Source: Pseudomonadota bacterium (GTDB lineage Bacteria; Pseudomonadota; Gammaproteobacteria; Steroidobacterales; Steroidobacteraceae). Taken from it: DNA of 64,000 nt. How positions within the stretch are numbered: position 1 is the first letter of the stretch; the number at the start of each line of letters is the position of its first letter. The stretch lies in contig JAFEDT010000018.1 of assembly GCA_018241445.1 (NCBI GenBank), forward strand, positions 224,807 to 288,806, written 5' to 3'. Under the pieces are notes generated by a model. That model was not told where the DNA came from. It saw nothing but the letters and a program-made list of their open reading frames with translations, and ran no database searches. Below, in pieces: positions 9,021-16,233 of this stretch. Position numbers and translations under genes: made by a program.

Positions 9021-9611
9021 ATGCCGCCCGTCGCAAAAATCTGCATCGCCCTGCCGCAGGAAATGCTGGGGTGGATCAAGGAAGCGGTGCAAGGCGGCCG
9101 CTATGCCTCCGACAGCGAAGTCGTGCGCGAGGCGCTTCGAGACTGGCACTGGCGTCACCACGCAGCCGGCACGGCTTCTCCTGCAGGCCGGACGCCGGCA
9201 CACCCCTCGAGTCTGCCCGCCTCACCCGCGGGCCCGCCATCTGCCTCACCGCCGTGCGCACCTTTTGTGCCGCGCCTCACGCAGGCGCAAAGCAACAAGC
9301 TCGCGGCCCTGTGTCGTGAGCATTCCGTCCTGCGCCTGGCGTTCTTCGGCGAATCGCTGCGCGCGGACTTCGACATGTCCCGCCGACAGGTCGACATGAC
9401 CGTCGACTTCGACAAGCCGCAGGCGGAAGAAGACTGCAACCACACTTATCATTCCCTGCAGGCGTCCCTTTCGCTGCTGCTGGGCACAACGGTGAACCTG
9501 TTCTCGATGTCGTCGATCTACGGCGGGCCTCTCAGGGCCGCAATCGAGCGCGGACAGCTCGTCGCCTACCAGCGCCCGGGCACGCCGCGCCTGTCCTGGC
9601 AGGGCTTGTAA
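9021..9611 (+). CDS. ParD-like DNA-binding domain fused to degenerate nucleotidyltransferase domain
   Basis: This predicts a 196-aa protein. Residues about 4-48 look like a ParD/CopG ribbon-helix-helix antitoxin domain (ICIALPQEMLGWIKEAV, then YASDSEVVREALRDW). A Pro/Ala-rich linker spans about 50-85. The rest resembles the MNT-type minimal nucleotidyltransferase fold (LRLAFFGESLRADFDMSRR then VDMTVDF). The usual GSxxRG...DxD active site is altered: GE replaces GS, and the second Asp of the pair is Thr. It is therefore probably not an active enzyme. No toxin or HEPN partner lies next to it, since the next genes are on the other strand. Function is unknown; an orphan antitoxin or regulator is the most economical reading. 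The ATG was chosen because both domains start after it. Confidence 0.6.
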   Translation: MPPVAKICIALPQEMLGWIKEAVQGGRYASDSEVVREALRDWHWRHHAAGTASPAGRTPAHPSSLPASPAGPPSASPPCAPFVPRLTQAQSNKLAALCREHSVLRLAFFGESLRADFDMSRRQVDMTVDFDKPQAEEDCNHTYHSLQASLSLLLGTTVNLFSMSSIYGGPLRAAIERGQLVAYQRPGTPRLSWQGL

Positions 9612-9638
9612 GGGGCCGGGCGGGCGCGGTTCAGGCGA

Positions 9639-10556
9639 TCAGCTCGGCGGGAACACCGTGTAGGCGTCGAACACCGGCCCGTCGACGCACACGCGCTTCA
9701 TGGCCGGGCCGTCCGGGGTGCTGACGAGCACCGTGCAGCCGGCGCAGCCGCCGACCCCACAGGCCATGAATTCCTCCAGTGACACCTGGCAGGGCAACTG
9801 GTAGCGCCGCGCCAGCGCGGCGGTCGCCGCCAGCATCGGCGTCGGACCGCAGGCGTAGATCCCGACTTGCGCCAGCACCGCCGGCGCCAGCTTTGCCAGC
9901 CACGCATCCGCCAGCTCCGTGACGAACCCCGGGAAGCAGCCCGGGAAGTCCGAGCGGCTCGCGAGGCGGCTGGCGACGCGCCACTCCTCGAGCAGCGGCA
10001 TGCAGGCGATGGTGCCGTCGGGAATGCCCGGCACGATGATGGTCGAGGGCCTGGGACGGAACGGGAACGGCACCTCCGATCCCATCAGCACCAGCGGCTG
10101 CCACGCGGCGCGCGCGTCGGTGCGCAGCGCCTCGGCGAGGAACACCATCGGCGGGATGCCGACGCCGCCGCCGATGAGCAGCGGGCGCGGGCGCTGCGGA
10201 TCGGGCGTAAAGGCGCGGCCGATGGGACCCAGTACGCTCAGCTCCTCGCCGACCTTGCGTGCGGCGAGCGCGTGCAGTCCGGGGCCCACGACCTTGTAGA
10301 GGATCTCGATCCACCCGGCCTGCGCGTCGGCGCGCATGATCGACAGCGGCCGGCGCATGGGGATGGTGTTGTCGCAGGTCAGGTGCGCAAAGCTCCCGGG
10401 TGCGGCGTGCGCCGCGCACCGGGGCGCGGCCAGCCGCAGCACGTACTGTTCCGCGTCGTAGGCCAGGTGCGACAGCACCCGCGCCCTCTCCAGGAAGATC
10501 GTGCCGCGCGTCGCGGGGTGCGCCGGTGTGGCCGCGGTCGTGCCCGGCGCGCTCAA
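9639..10556 (-). CDS. pyrK: dihydroorotate dehydrogenase electron-transfer subunit-like (PyrK)
   Basis: This is a 305-aa ferredoxin-reductase-fold protein. The N-terminal half is an FAD-binding barrel (PLSIMRADAQAGWIEILYKVVG), the middle an NAD-binding domain (LLIGGGVGIPPMVFLAE), and the C-terminal loop binds a 2Fe-2S cluster (CGVGGCAGC with a further Cys in RVCVDG). In class 1B dihydroorotate dehydrogenase this subunit passes electrons from the flavin of PyrD to NAD. The start overlaps the end of pyrB by 4 bases, which supports a role in pyrimidine synthesis. No pyrD gene lies in the window, so its partner is unseen. A different oxidoreductase partner is possible. Confidence 0.85.
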   Translation of the reverse strand: MSAPGTTAATPAHPATRGTIFLERARVLSHLAYDAEQYVLRLAAPRCAAHAAPGSFAHLTCDNTIPMRRPLSIMRADAQAGWIEILYKVVGPGLHALAARKVGEELSVLGPIGRAFTPDPQRPRPLLIGGGVGIPPMVFLAEALRTDARAAWQPLVLMGSEVPFPFRPRPSTIIVPGIPDGTIACMPLLEEWRVASRLASRSDFPGCFPGFVTELADAWLAKLAPAVLAQVGIYACGPTPMLAATAALARRYQLPCQVSLEEFMACGVGGCAGCTVLVSTPDGPAMKRVCVDGPVFDAYTVFPPS

Positions 10557-11536
10557 GCGGCGGCGCCCCGCGGCGTGAGCACCGTTTCCAGCACCGCCAT
10601 GCGTACCGCCACGCCATTGCGCACCTGGTCGCGGATCACCGACTGCGGTCCGTCGGCAACCTCGGATTCGATCTCGATGCCGCGGTTCATGGGCTGCGGG
10701 TGCATGACGATGGCACCGGTGCGGGCGGCGGCGAGGCGTTCGCGCGTCAGCCCCCAGGCGGCGAAGTACTGCGCCGCATCCGGCAGGTCAGCCTCGCCCA
10801 TGCGCTCCTTCTGGATGCGCAGCATCATGACCACGTCGGTGCCGGCGAGCGCACTCGTCAGATCCGTGTGGCGCGAGCAGCCGGCGAACTCCGTGGCGTC
10901 GGGCATGAGCGCCGCGGGACCGGCGATGCGCAGATCGCGCACGCCGAGCGTGCGCAGCGCGTGCCAGGCGGAGCGCGCCACGCGCGAATGCCGGATGTCC
11001 CCGATGATGGCCATCGACAGGCCTTCGAAGCGTCCCTTGCGCTGGCGGATCGTCAGCGCATCGAGCAGCCCCTGCGTGGGGTGCGAGACGTGGGCCTCAC
11101 CGGCCGACAGCACGCTCACGTGCGGCGCGACGTTGGCGGCGACCGCCTGCGGCACCCCGGCCTCGGCATCCCGGATCACGAAAGCGTCGACCTGCATGGC
11201 CTGCAGCGTATAGACCGTATCCAGCATGCTTTCGCCCTTGAGGCGCGAGGACAGCTGCAGCTCCAGGTTCACGACCTGCGCACCCAGGCGCTTTGCCGCC
11301 AGCTCGAAGCTGACACGGGTGCGCGTGGAGGGCTCGGTGAACAGGTTGGCGACGGTGTAGCCGGCCAGCGCCGCGCTGCGCGCCGGGCGTTCGCCCACCG
11401 GCCGCACGAACCCCTGGGCGCGCTCCAGCAGCTGTTCCAGCTCCGTGCGCGACAGGGACTCCAGGGTCAGCAGGTGGCGCAGCGATCCGTCGGGGCGCCG
11501 CTGTGGTGGCCCGTTGCTGCCGGCCGTTGGATTCAT
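10553..11536 (-). CDS. pyrB: aspartate carbamoyltransferase catalytic chain
   Basis: This enzyme joins carbamoyl phosphate and L-aspartate in the first committed step of pyrimidine synthesis. The 327-aa protein has the carbamoyl-phosphate loop STRTRVSFE, the HPTQGLLDALT motif and the aspartate-site segment MHPQPMNRGIEIES, with normal family length. It sits in the minus-strand run after yqgE and ruvX, the Pseudomonas-like position. The downstream gene is a PyrK-like subunit rather than the dihydroorotase-like pyrC' that often follows pyrB in this context. No attenuator or PyrR site was recognised upstream. Confidence 0.95.
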   Translation of the reverse strand: MNPTAGSNGPPQRRPDGSLRHLLTLESLSRTELEQLLERAQGFVRPVGERPARSAALAGYTVANLFTEPSTRTRVSFELAAKRLGAQVVNLELQLSSRLKGESMLDTVYTLQAMQVDAFVIRDAEAGVPQAVAANVAPHVSVLSAGEAHVSHPTQGLLDALTIRQRKGRFEGLSMAIIGDIRHSRVARSAWHALRTLGVRDLRIAGPAALMPDATEFAGCSRHTDLTSALAGTDVVMMLRIQKERMGEADLPDAAQYFAAWGLTRERLAAARTGAIVMHPQPMNRGIEIESEVADGPQSVIRDQVRNGVAVRMAVLETVLTPRGAAA

Positions 11537-11548
11537 CGCCGCCCCCCT

Positions 11549-12001
11549 TTACCGTTCCCGCTCGCCCGCCAGCCAGCGCTGCAGGATGATCGCCGCCGCC
11601 GTGCTGTCGATGTCCTCGCGGCGCACCCGCCGCCGCTGCCGCCCGCTGGCGCGCCGCTCCCGCAGCTGCTCCGCCGCCTCCAGCGAGGAGAAGCGCTCAT
11701 CGACCAGGTGAACCGGCAGGGCGAAGCGGCGTTCCAGCTCCGCGGCGAACCGCCGCGCCGCAGCGGACATCGCACCTTCGCCGCCGTCGGCATTATACGG
11801 AGCGCCGACCACCAGCACCGCAGGTGCGAGGTCGCCTACGGTGCGCGCGACGGCGTTCCAGTCCGGTACGCCTGCATCGGCGACGATCGCCGCGCGCGGC
11901 GCCGCGGTGCGTGTCAGGGTGTCACCGGCGGCGACGCCGATGCGGCGGAGCCCGAAATCGAAGGCGAGGACGGTCTGGACCGGGACCCGATGTTCAGCCA
12001 T
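11549..12001 (-). CDS. ruvX: Holliday-junction resolvase-like / pre-16S rRNA nuclease RuvX (YqgF)
   Basis: This is a 150-aa RNase H-fold protein with the family N-terminus LAFDFGLRRIGVA (first catalytic Asp), the central VVGAPYNADG strand and LVDERFSS, ending in the conserved DSTAAAIILQRWL helix (last acidic residue). YqgF/RuvX is needed for 5' maturation of 16S rRNA and has been proposed as a resolvase. The ATG at the chosen start lies 8 bases after the yqgE stop, in the conserved yqgE-ruvX order. A longer upstream reading frame exists but overlaps yqgE and has no family similarity. Confidence 0.93.
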   Translation of the reverse strand: MAEHRVPVQTVLAFDFGLRRIGVAAGDTLTRTAAPRAAIVADAGVPDWNAVARTVGDLAPAVLVVGAPYNADGGEGAMSAAARRFAAELERRFALPVHLVDERFSSLEAAEQLRERRASGRQRRRVRREDIDSTAAAIILQRWLAGERER

Positions 12002-12009
12002 GCGCCCGA

Positions 12010-12660
12010 TCAGGCATGGCCGGCTTCCGGGCTGAGGCGCTCCACGTCGATGCCCAGCAGCCGCCAGGCGCCGGCCCAGCGGTCCTCGAAGGGCAGGTCG
12101 AATACCACCCGCGGGTCCATGGGAACGCAGGTCCAGGCGTTCTCGCGCAGTTCCCGCTCGAGCTGGCCCGATTCCCAGCCGGCGTAACCGAGGGCGATGA
12201 AGGCATCCGAGGGGCCTTCGCCCCTGGCCATTGCCGCCAGCACATCGCGCGAAGTCGTCACCTGGATGCTGTCGGATACCTTGTGAGTGTGATCCCACTC
12301 GCCCCCCGGGCGATGCAGTACGAATCCCCGGTCAGTGTTCATCGGGCCGCCGCGCAGCACCGGCTGCTCCGCAATGCTGGTGCTGGAGGGCTCCAGCTTC
12401 AGCTGCGACAGCACGTCGGAGAGCTTCATGGGCAGCGGCTTGTTGAGCACGATACCCAGTGCCCCCTTGTCGCTGTGCTCGCAGATCAGGGCCACCGTCT
12501 GCACGAAGTTCGGATCCGACAGCTGCGGCATCGCGATCAGGAGGTGGTTGGTCAGGCTGCCCGCCTCGGGCGCCGGTGCGTCGCCGGCTTCACGGCCGGC
12601 CGCCTCGTCCGGGGCTGTCGCGGCCGTCCCGGGAGCTTGCGGGCTGTCCTTGGCGGTCAT
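12010..12660 (-). CDS. yqgE: YqgE/AlgH family protein (UPF0301)
   Basis: This is a 216-aa protein of the YqgE/AlgH (DUF179) family, of unclear biochemical role and classically linked to ruvX. Diagnostic segments are LTNHLLIAMPQLSDPNFVQT, then GALGIVLNKPL, LRGGPM and ALGYAGWESGQLE. The chosen ATG (MTAKDSPQ) gives about 34 residues of Ala/Pro/Glu-rich N-terminus before the conserved core. A later start would be closer to the usual family length, but no in-frame Met precedes the core. It is followed by ruvX with an 8-base gap. Confidence 0.92.
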   Translation of the reverse strand: MTAKDSPQAPGTAATAPDEAAGREAGDAPAPEAGSLTNHLLIAMPQLSDPNFVQTVALICEHSDKGALGIVLNKPLPMKLSDVLSQLKLEPSSTSIAEQPVLRGGPMNTDRGFVLHRPGGEWDHTHKVSDSIQVTTSRDVLAAMARGEGPSDAFIALGYAGWESGQLERELRENAWTCVPMDPRVVFDLPFEDRWAGAWRLLGIDVERLSPEAGHA

Positions 12661-12691
12661 GCATCCAGTATGGGCATGGACCGCGCCAGTC

Positions 12692-13594
12692 TCAAGGAAG
12701 GGTGGAAACAGAGCCGCCGGAGGCGCGGCCACCCGTGAACTCCCATTTATAAGCGAAGCGCAGTACCCGGTACTGGCTCGACAGTTCTGGTGGAAAAGGA
12801 TCGAAAGGGCTGGCCAGCTTGAGGATGGACAGCGCTGCCTGGTCCAGCTCGGGATTACCGCTGCTGCGGCGGATCAGCGCCCGGTCCAGCTTGCCGTTCG
12901 AGTCGATTCCTACCTCCACGACCGGGCTGGCGGCACCGGCGGCGTGGGCAGCGGCCGGGAAGTTCAGGGTGCCGATGCGCTCCACTTTGCGCCGCCAGTT
13001 GTCCAGGTAGGGAGCCAGGGCCGCCGCGCGGGTGTCCGGGGTGATCCACAGCTCGTCGCGTTTCGGTCCACGCAGTTGCGCCGGACTGTCCTCGTCGGCG
13101 GGCCCCGGCTGCGCGGCATCCGGCGTGTCCACCAGCAGGGGCTTGTCGTGGGATGCAACCGGGCCGGTGCCGGCATCCGCCAGGTACTGAACCTTGGTGT
13201 TCCAGGCGGTGCTGGTCAGCACCCGCATGTCGGCGCTGCCGGAGACTTCAGCCTGGCCGCCCAGCGAGTCACCCTCGGGAGTACCGGCGTGCTGCAGCCG
13301 CGGCATGGCGGAGGCGCGGTTGTGCGGGGCGACAGCGTCGCGCGTATTGCCGGAGCCGACCTGGGTGCGCTGGGCCAGGTAGGTGGCGGTGGGGTTGCGG
13401 TCCGCCTCGGGCAGCTCATCGGAGACCAGCAGCACGGCAAGACCGGGCGCCGAGCCGCGGTCGCCGGCGTGTGCATTGAAGGTGAGTCCCATGATGACCA
13501 TGCCGTGCAGCAGCGCCACCAGGAACAGCATCGCCAGCAGCCGGTCCCACACCGGGGCCTTGCCCTCGCGCAGCATCAGGGCCCGGCGCGCCAT
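12692..13594 (-). CDS. tonB: TonB-like energy-transducing protein
   Basis: This is a 300-aa inner-membrane protein. One N-terminal membrane helix (LLAMLFLVALLHGMVIMGLTF, about residues 19-39) is followed by a long flexible periplasmic stretch and a C-terminal TonB box-binding domain (VVEVGIDSNGKLDRALIRRSSGNPELDQAALSIL, then a YRVLRFAYKWEF strand). The family links the proton-motive-force complex ExbB/ExbD to outer-membrane transporters. It is unusual in lacking the Pro-Lys/Pro-Glu rod; the linker is instead Ala/Asp/Gly-rich. It lies between gshB and yqgE as in Pseudomonas. No exbBD is in the window. Confidence 0.88.
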   Translation of the reverse strand: MARRALMLREGKAPVWDRLLAMLFLVALLHGMVIMGLTFNAHAGDRGSAPGLAVLLVSDELPEADRNPTATYLAQRTQVGSGNTRDAVAPHNRASAMPRLQHAGTPEGDSLGGQAEVSGSADMRVLTSTAWNTKVQYLADAGTGPVASHDKPLLVDTPDAAQPGPADEDSPAQLRGPKRDELWITPDTRAAALAPYLDNWRRKVERIGTLNFPAAAHAAGAASPVVEVGIDSNGKLDRALIRRSSGNPELDQAALSILKLASPFDPFPPELSSQYRVLRFAYKWEFTGGRASGGSVSTLP

Positions 13595-13607
13595 ACTTAG
13601 CCCATGG

Positions 13608-13697
13608 GCGAAAATCGCAGGAAGCGATTTTCGCGGACGTCACTCCGATTCCGCCGGTGAAAGGCGCGACTTTCACCGGCTGGGCTGACGCAAGCCC
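13608..13697 (-). ncRNA. three-stem conserved element, copy 1
   Basis: Read on the minus strand, just after the gshB stop, there are three hairpins in a row. P1 is GGGCT/AGCCC with a loop starting TGCG. P2 is GCCGGTGAAA/TTTCACCGGC (13653-13662 with 13671-13680) with loop GTCGCGCC. A linker GGCG-N9-TGACGTCCG follows, partly overlapping the stem ends. P3 is GCGAAAATCGC/GCGATTTTCGC (13608-13618 with 13624-13634), perfect over 11 bp. A second copy with different stems but the same loops lies at 14,793-14,873. There is no U-run, so it is not a simple terminator. It may be a structured RNA between gshB and tonB, or a REP-like DNA element. Confidence 0.6.
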
Positions 13698-13706
13698 CGG
13701 CGCTGC

Positions 13707-14660
13707 TCATAGGCGCGCCACGATGGAGTCCATCAGCATGCCGCCGATGTCGATCCCGAACTGCCGGTCGAGCTCGCGGATGCCGGTGGGACTGGTGACG
13801 TTGATCTCCGTGACGAATCCGCCGATCACGTCCAGCCCCACGAACAGCATGCCGCGCCCGGCCAGCACCGGGCCGATCTGCGCGGCGAGCCAGCGGTCAC
13901 GCTCGTTGAGCGGCCGCCCCACCCCCCGGGCGCCGGCCGCCAGGTTGCCGCGATGGTCGTGAGCCGCGGGAATGCGCGCGAGGGCATAGGGCACCGGCTC
14001 GCCGTCCACCAGCAGCACGCGTGAGTCGCCGGTACTGGCGATATCGGGAATGTAGCGCTGCACCACCGCGAAGCGCCGGCCGTAGTCCGTCAGGGTCTCG
14101 AACACGACCCGCGCATTGTGGTCGTCCGCCCTCAGCACGAAGATCGAGCGGCCGCCCATGCCGTCCAGCGGCTTGGCGACGATGTGGCCGTGCTCCCCGA
14201 GGAATGCGCCCATGTCGTCCATGTCGCGGGTGATCAGGGTGGGTGCACAGCACTGCGGGAACCAGGCCGTGTAGACCTTTTCGTTCATGTCGCGCAGGCC
14301 GCGCGGCTGGTTGACGACCCAGGCGCCCTGTTCCTGCGCCCTCTCCAGCACGTAGGTGCTGTAGATGTACTCGGTGTCGAACGGCGGATCCTTGCGCATC
14401 AGGATGCAGTCCAGGGAGCCCAGCGGCTGCACCGCCGGCTCACCCAGGCTGAACCAGCTGGCAGGATCGGGCCGCACCGTCAGCGGGCGCATCCGTCCGA
14501 GCGCCACGCCGTCACGCAGGGACAGGTCCCGCTGCTCGAGGTAGGCAAGCTCGAAGCCACGCGCCTGGGCCGCCAGCAGCATGGCCAGGGTGGAGTCCTT
14601 CTTGTAGTGGATGGCGGCGATGGGATCCATCACGACGCCCAGACGCTTGGGGGTGTTCAT
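13707..14660 (-). CDS. gshB: glutathione synthetase
   Basis: This ATP-grasp enzyme adds glycine to gamma-glutamylcysteine, the second step of glutathione synthesis. The 317-aa product has the N-terminal VVMDPIAAIHYKKDSTLAML segment, the MRKDPPFDTEYIYSTY motif, the glycine-rich ATP lid region KPLDGMGGRSIF, and the C-terminal metal-binding FVGLDVIGGFVTEINVTSPTG. Length is normal for the family. It is divergent from pilG across a 243-base gap and leads the minus-strand run into tonB, an arrangement also known in Pseudomonas. Confidence 0.96.
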   Translation of the reverse strand: MNTPKRLGVVMDPIAAIHYKKDSTLAMLLAAQARGFELAYLEQRDLSLRDGVALGRMRPLTVRPDPASWFSLGEPAVQPLGSLDCILMRKDPPFDTEYIYSTYVLERAQEQGAWVVNQPRGLRDMNEKVYTAWFPQCCAPTLITRDMDDMGAFLGEHGHIVAKPLDGMGGRSIFVLRADDHNARVVFETLTDYGRRFAVVQRYIPDIASTGDSRVLLVDGEPVPYALARIPAAHDHRGNLAAGARGVGRPLNERDRWLAAQIGPVLAGRGMLFVGLDVIGGFVTEINVTSPTGIRELDRQFGIDIGGMLMDSIVARL

Positions 14661-14792
14661 CGGTGGGGATTATGCCCGGTTGCGCGGATCTGTCCCTCTG
14701 CCGCCCAAGGGCGGAGGTGCAGCGCGCCTCCGGCCTTCAAAAACGTGACGTGCACGGCATAGCAGGGGGTGTACCGATATGTTAAAACCCCG

Positions 14793-14873
14793 CTGCGTTG
14801 CGACGCAGACGGCAAAAGTCACACCTTTTGCCGGCGTGTGAGGCTGATGTCCGAAAGGGCCGCAGGCCCTTTC
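14793..14873 (+). ncRNA. three-stem conserved element, copy 2 (pilG leader)
   Basis: This is in the leader of the pilG operon on the plus strand. P1 is CTGCGT-TGCG-ACGCAG (14793-14808). P2 is GGCAAAA/TTTTGCC (14811-14817 with 14826-14832) with loop GTCACACC. The linker GGCG-N8-TGATGTCCG follows. P3 is GAAAGGGCC-GCA-GGCCCTTTC (14853-14873). Loops and linker match the copy at 13,608-13,697 (GTCRCRCC, TGAYGTCCG) while the paired bases differ in a compensatory way. It ends about 30 bases before the pilG start, close enough to affect its translation. Confidence 0.6.
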
Positions 14874-14903
14874 CAAATGGATAAGGGAAGGAGTTTCCTG
14901 ACC

Positions 14904-15296
14904 GTGACCGGAAGCAACACCAAGCTCCAGGGTCTGAAGGTTCTGGTCATCGACGACAGCAAGACCATCCGCCGCACGGCCGAGACACTGCTCGCCAAGG
15001 AGGGTTGCGAGGTCTTCACGGCCATAGACGGCTTCGACGCCCTGGCCAAGATCGCCGACCACCAGCCCGACATCGTGTTCGTGGACATCATGATGCCGCG
15101 GCTGGATGGCTACCAGACCTGTTCCCTGATCAAACACAACAAGGTGTTCCGTTCCATCCCGGTGATCATGCTGTCATCCAAGGATGGGCTGTTCGACCGC
15201 GCCCGCGGCCGGATCGTCGGCTCCGAGCACTACCTGACCAAACCCTTCACCCGCGACGAGCTGCTGTCGGCGATCGAGACGCACATCGGGAGATGA
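14904..15296 (+). CDS. pilG: twitching-motility response regulator PilG
   Basis: This is a 130-aa single-domain CheY-like receiver of the Pil-Chp chemosensory system, one of the two receivers thought to take phosphate from ChpA and control pilus extension. It shows LVIDDSKTIRRTAETLL (acidic pocket), IVFVDIMMPRLDGYQT (phospho-Asp), and the switch residues in VIMLSSKDGLFD and YLTKPF. It is very close to PilG, including the KTIRRTAETLL segment. I favour the GTG at 14,904, ten bases after AAGGAG. An ATG at 14,877 is in frame but has no ribosome site and would start right after the structured leader. It overlaps pilH (ATGA). Confidence 0.93.
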   Translation: MTGSNTKLQGLKVLVIDDSKTIRRTAETLLAKEGCEVFTAIDGFDALAKIADHQPDIVFVDIMMPRLDGYQTCSLIKHNKVFRSIPVIMLSSKDGLFDRARGRIVGSEHYLTKPFTRDELLSAIETHIGR

Positions 15297-15667
15297 TGGC
15301 CATGGCCCTGATTCTGATCGTTGACGACTCGCCGACCGAGCTGCACGTGATGCAGAAGGCGCTCGAGAAGCACGGCTTCCGTACCGCCGCGGCCGCCGAC
15401 GGCGCCGAGGGCGTGCGCCTGGCGCGCGAGATGAGCCCCGACCTGATCTTCATGGACATCGTCATGCCGGGCATGAACGGTTACCAGGCCACGCGCGCGC
15501 TGGCCAACGATCCGCGCACCCGCACCATCCCGGTCGTGATGGTGACCTCCAAGGGCCAGGAGACCGACCGCATCTGGGGTCTGCGCCAGGGCGCGGTCGA
15601 CTACATGGTGAAGCCGGTGTCCCCGGACCAGCTGGTCGCCAAGGCCCAGGCAACCCTCTCTTCATGA
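15293..15667 (+). CDS. pilH: twitching-motility response regulator PilH
   Basis: This is the second CheY-like receiver of the Pil-Chp system, about 124 aa. Key segments are ILIVDDSPTELHVMQKAL, LIFMDIVMPGMNGYQATR (phospho-Asp), VVMVTSKGQETDRIWGLRQGA and DYMVKPV. PilH is generally viewed as antagonistic to, or a phosphate sink for, PilG. Three in-frame ATGs (15,293, 15,296 and 15,302) cluster at the start; the first gives a 4-base overlap with pilG and is used here. Its stop overlaps the pilI start. Confidence 0.93.
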   Translation: MMAMALILIVDDSPTELHVMQKALEKHGFRTAAAADGAEGVRLAREMSPDLIFMDIVMPGMNGYQATRALANDPRTRTIPVVMVTSKGQETDRIWGLRQGAVDYMVKPVSPDQLVAKAQATLSS

Positions 15668-16233
15668 CCGGCGCCGCCGACAGCAGCCTCGTCTCGCTGC
15701 GGGACCGGCCGTTCGAACTGCTGGCCGAGATGGAGCGCCGTGGACGGGCCGTCTCGGCACAGGTGGGCCAGGAGCCCACCGACGGCCGCGAATGGGTCGG
15801 CGTGGCGCTGCGTATGGCCGGCGACCTGTACCTGGTGGCGCGCGAAGAGACGCGCGAGGTCCTGGGCGTGCCGGCCAGCACCACACGGGTGCCGGGCGCC
15901 AAGCCGTGGATCAGGGGCCTGGCCAACGTGCGCGGCCAGCTGCTGCCGATCATCGACCTGCGCCACTTCCTGGGCAGCGGCGTGACGCCGGTGACACGCA
16001 ACACGCGCGTGCTGGTGGTCAACCACCGCGAGATTCCCGCCGGCCTGCTGGTCGACGAGGTGCTGGGATTCCGCCGCTTCGCCGAAGGCGAATTCGGCGC
16101 CGAGGCGCCGCCAACCGTGGCGCGCTGCGACCGCTACCTGGCCGGCGCCTTCCGCCGCGGCGCTGAGCAGTGGCCGGTGCTCAGCGTACGCGCGGTGGTC
16201 GAGAGCCCCGCATTCGCCGAGGCCGCCGCATGA
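15664..16233 (+). CDS. pilI: CheW-like adaptor PilI
   Basis: This 189-aa CheW-domain adaptor couples the receptor PilJ to the kinase ChpA. The conserved CheW core is visible (YLVAREETREVLGVP, then WIRGLANVRGQLLPIIDLRHFLG and LVVNHREIPAGLLVDEVLGF). The N-terminus RDRPFELLAEMERRGR is typical of PilI rather than of flagellar CheW. Starts and stops overlap those of pilH and pilJ by 4 bases, so the receptor, adaptor and kinase are translationally coupled. Confidence 0.92.
   Translation: MTGAADSSLVSLRDRPFELLAEMERRGRAVSAQVGQEPTDGREWVGVALRMAGDLYLVAREETREVLGVPASTTRVPGAKPWIRGLANVRGQLLPIIDLRHFLGSGVTPVTRNTRVLVVNHREIPAGLLVDEVLGFRRFAEGEFGAEAPPTVARCDRYLAGAFRRGAEQWPVLSVRAVVESPAFAEAAA

Noticed and set aside
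14793..14873. c-di-GMP (GEMM) riboswitch
   Set aside because: The element has three separate hairpins and lacks the GEMM core; loops do not match.
14769..14903. Longer N-terminus for PilG through the hairpin element
   Set aside because: The added residues have no resemblance to PilG and the region folds into three stems. The GTG at 14,904 has a better ribosome site.
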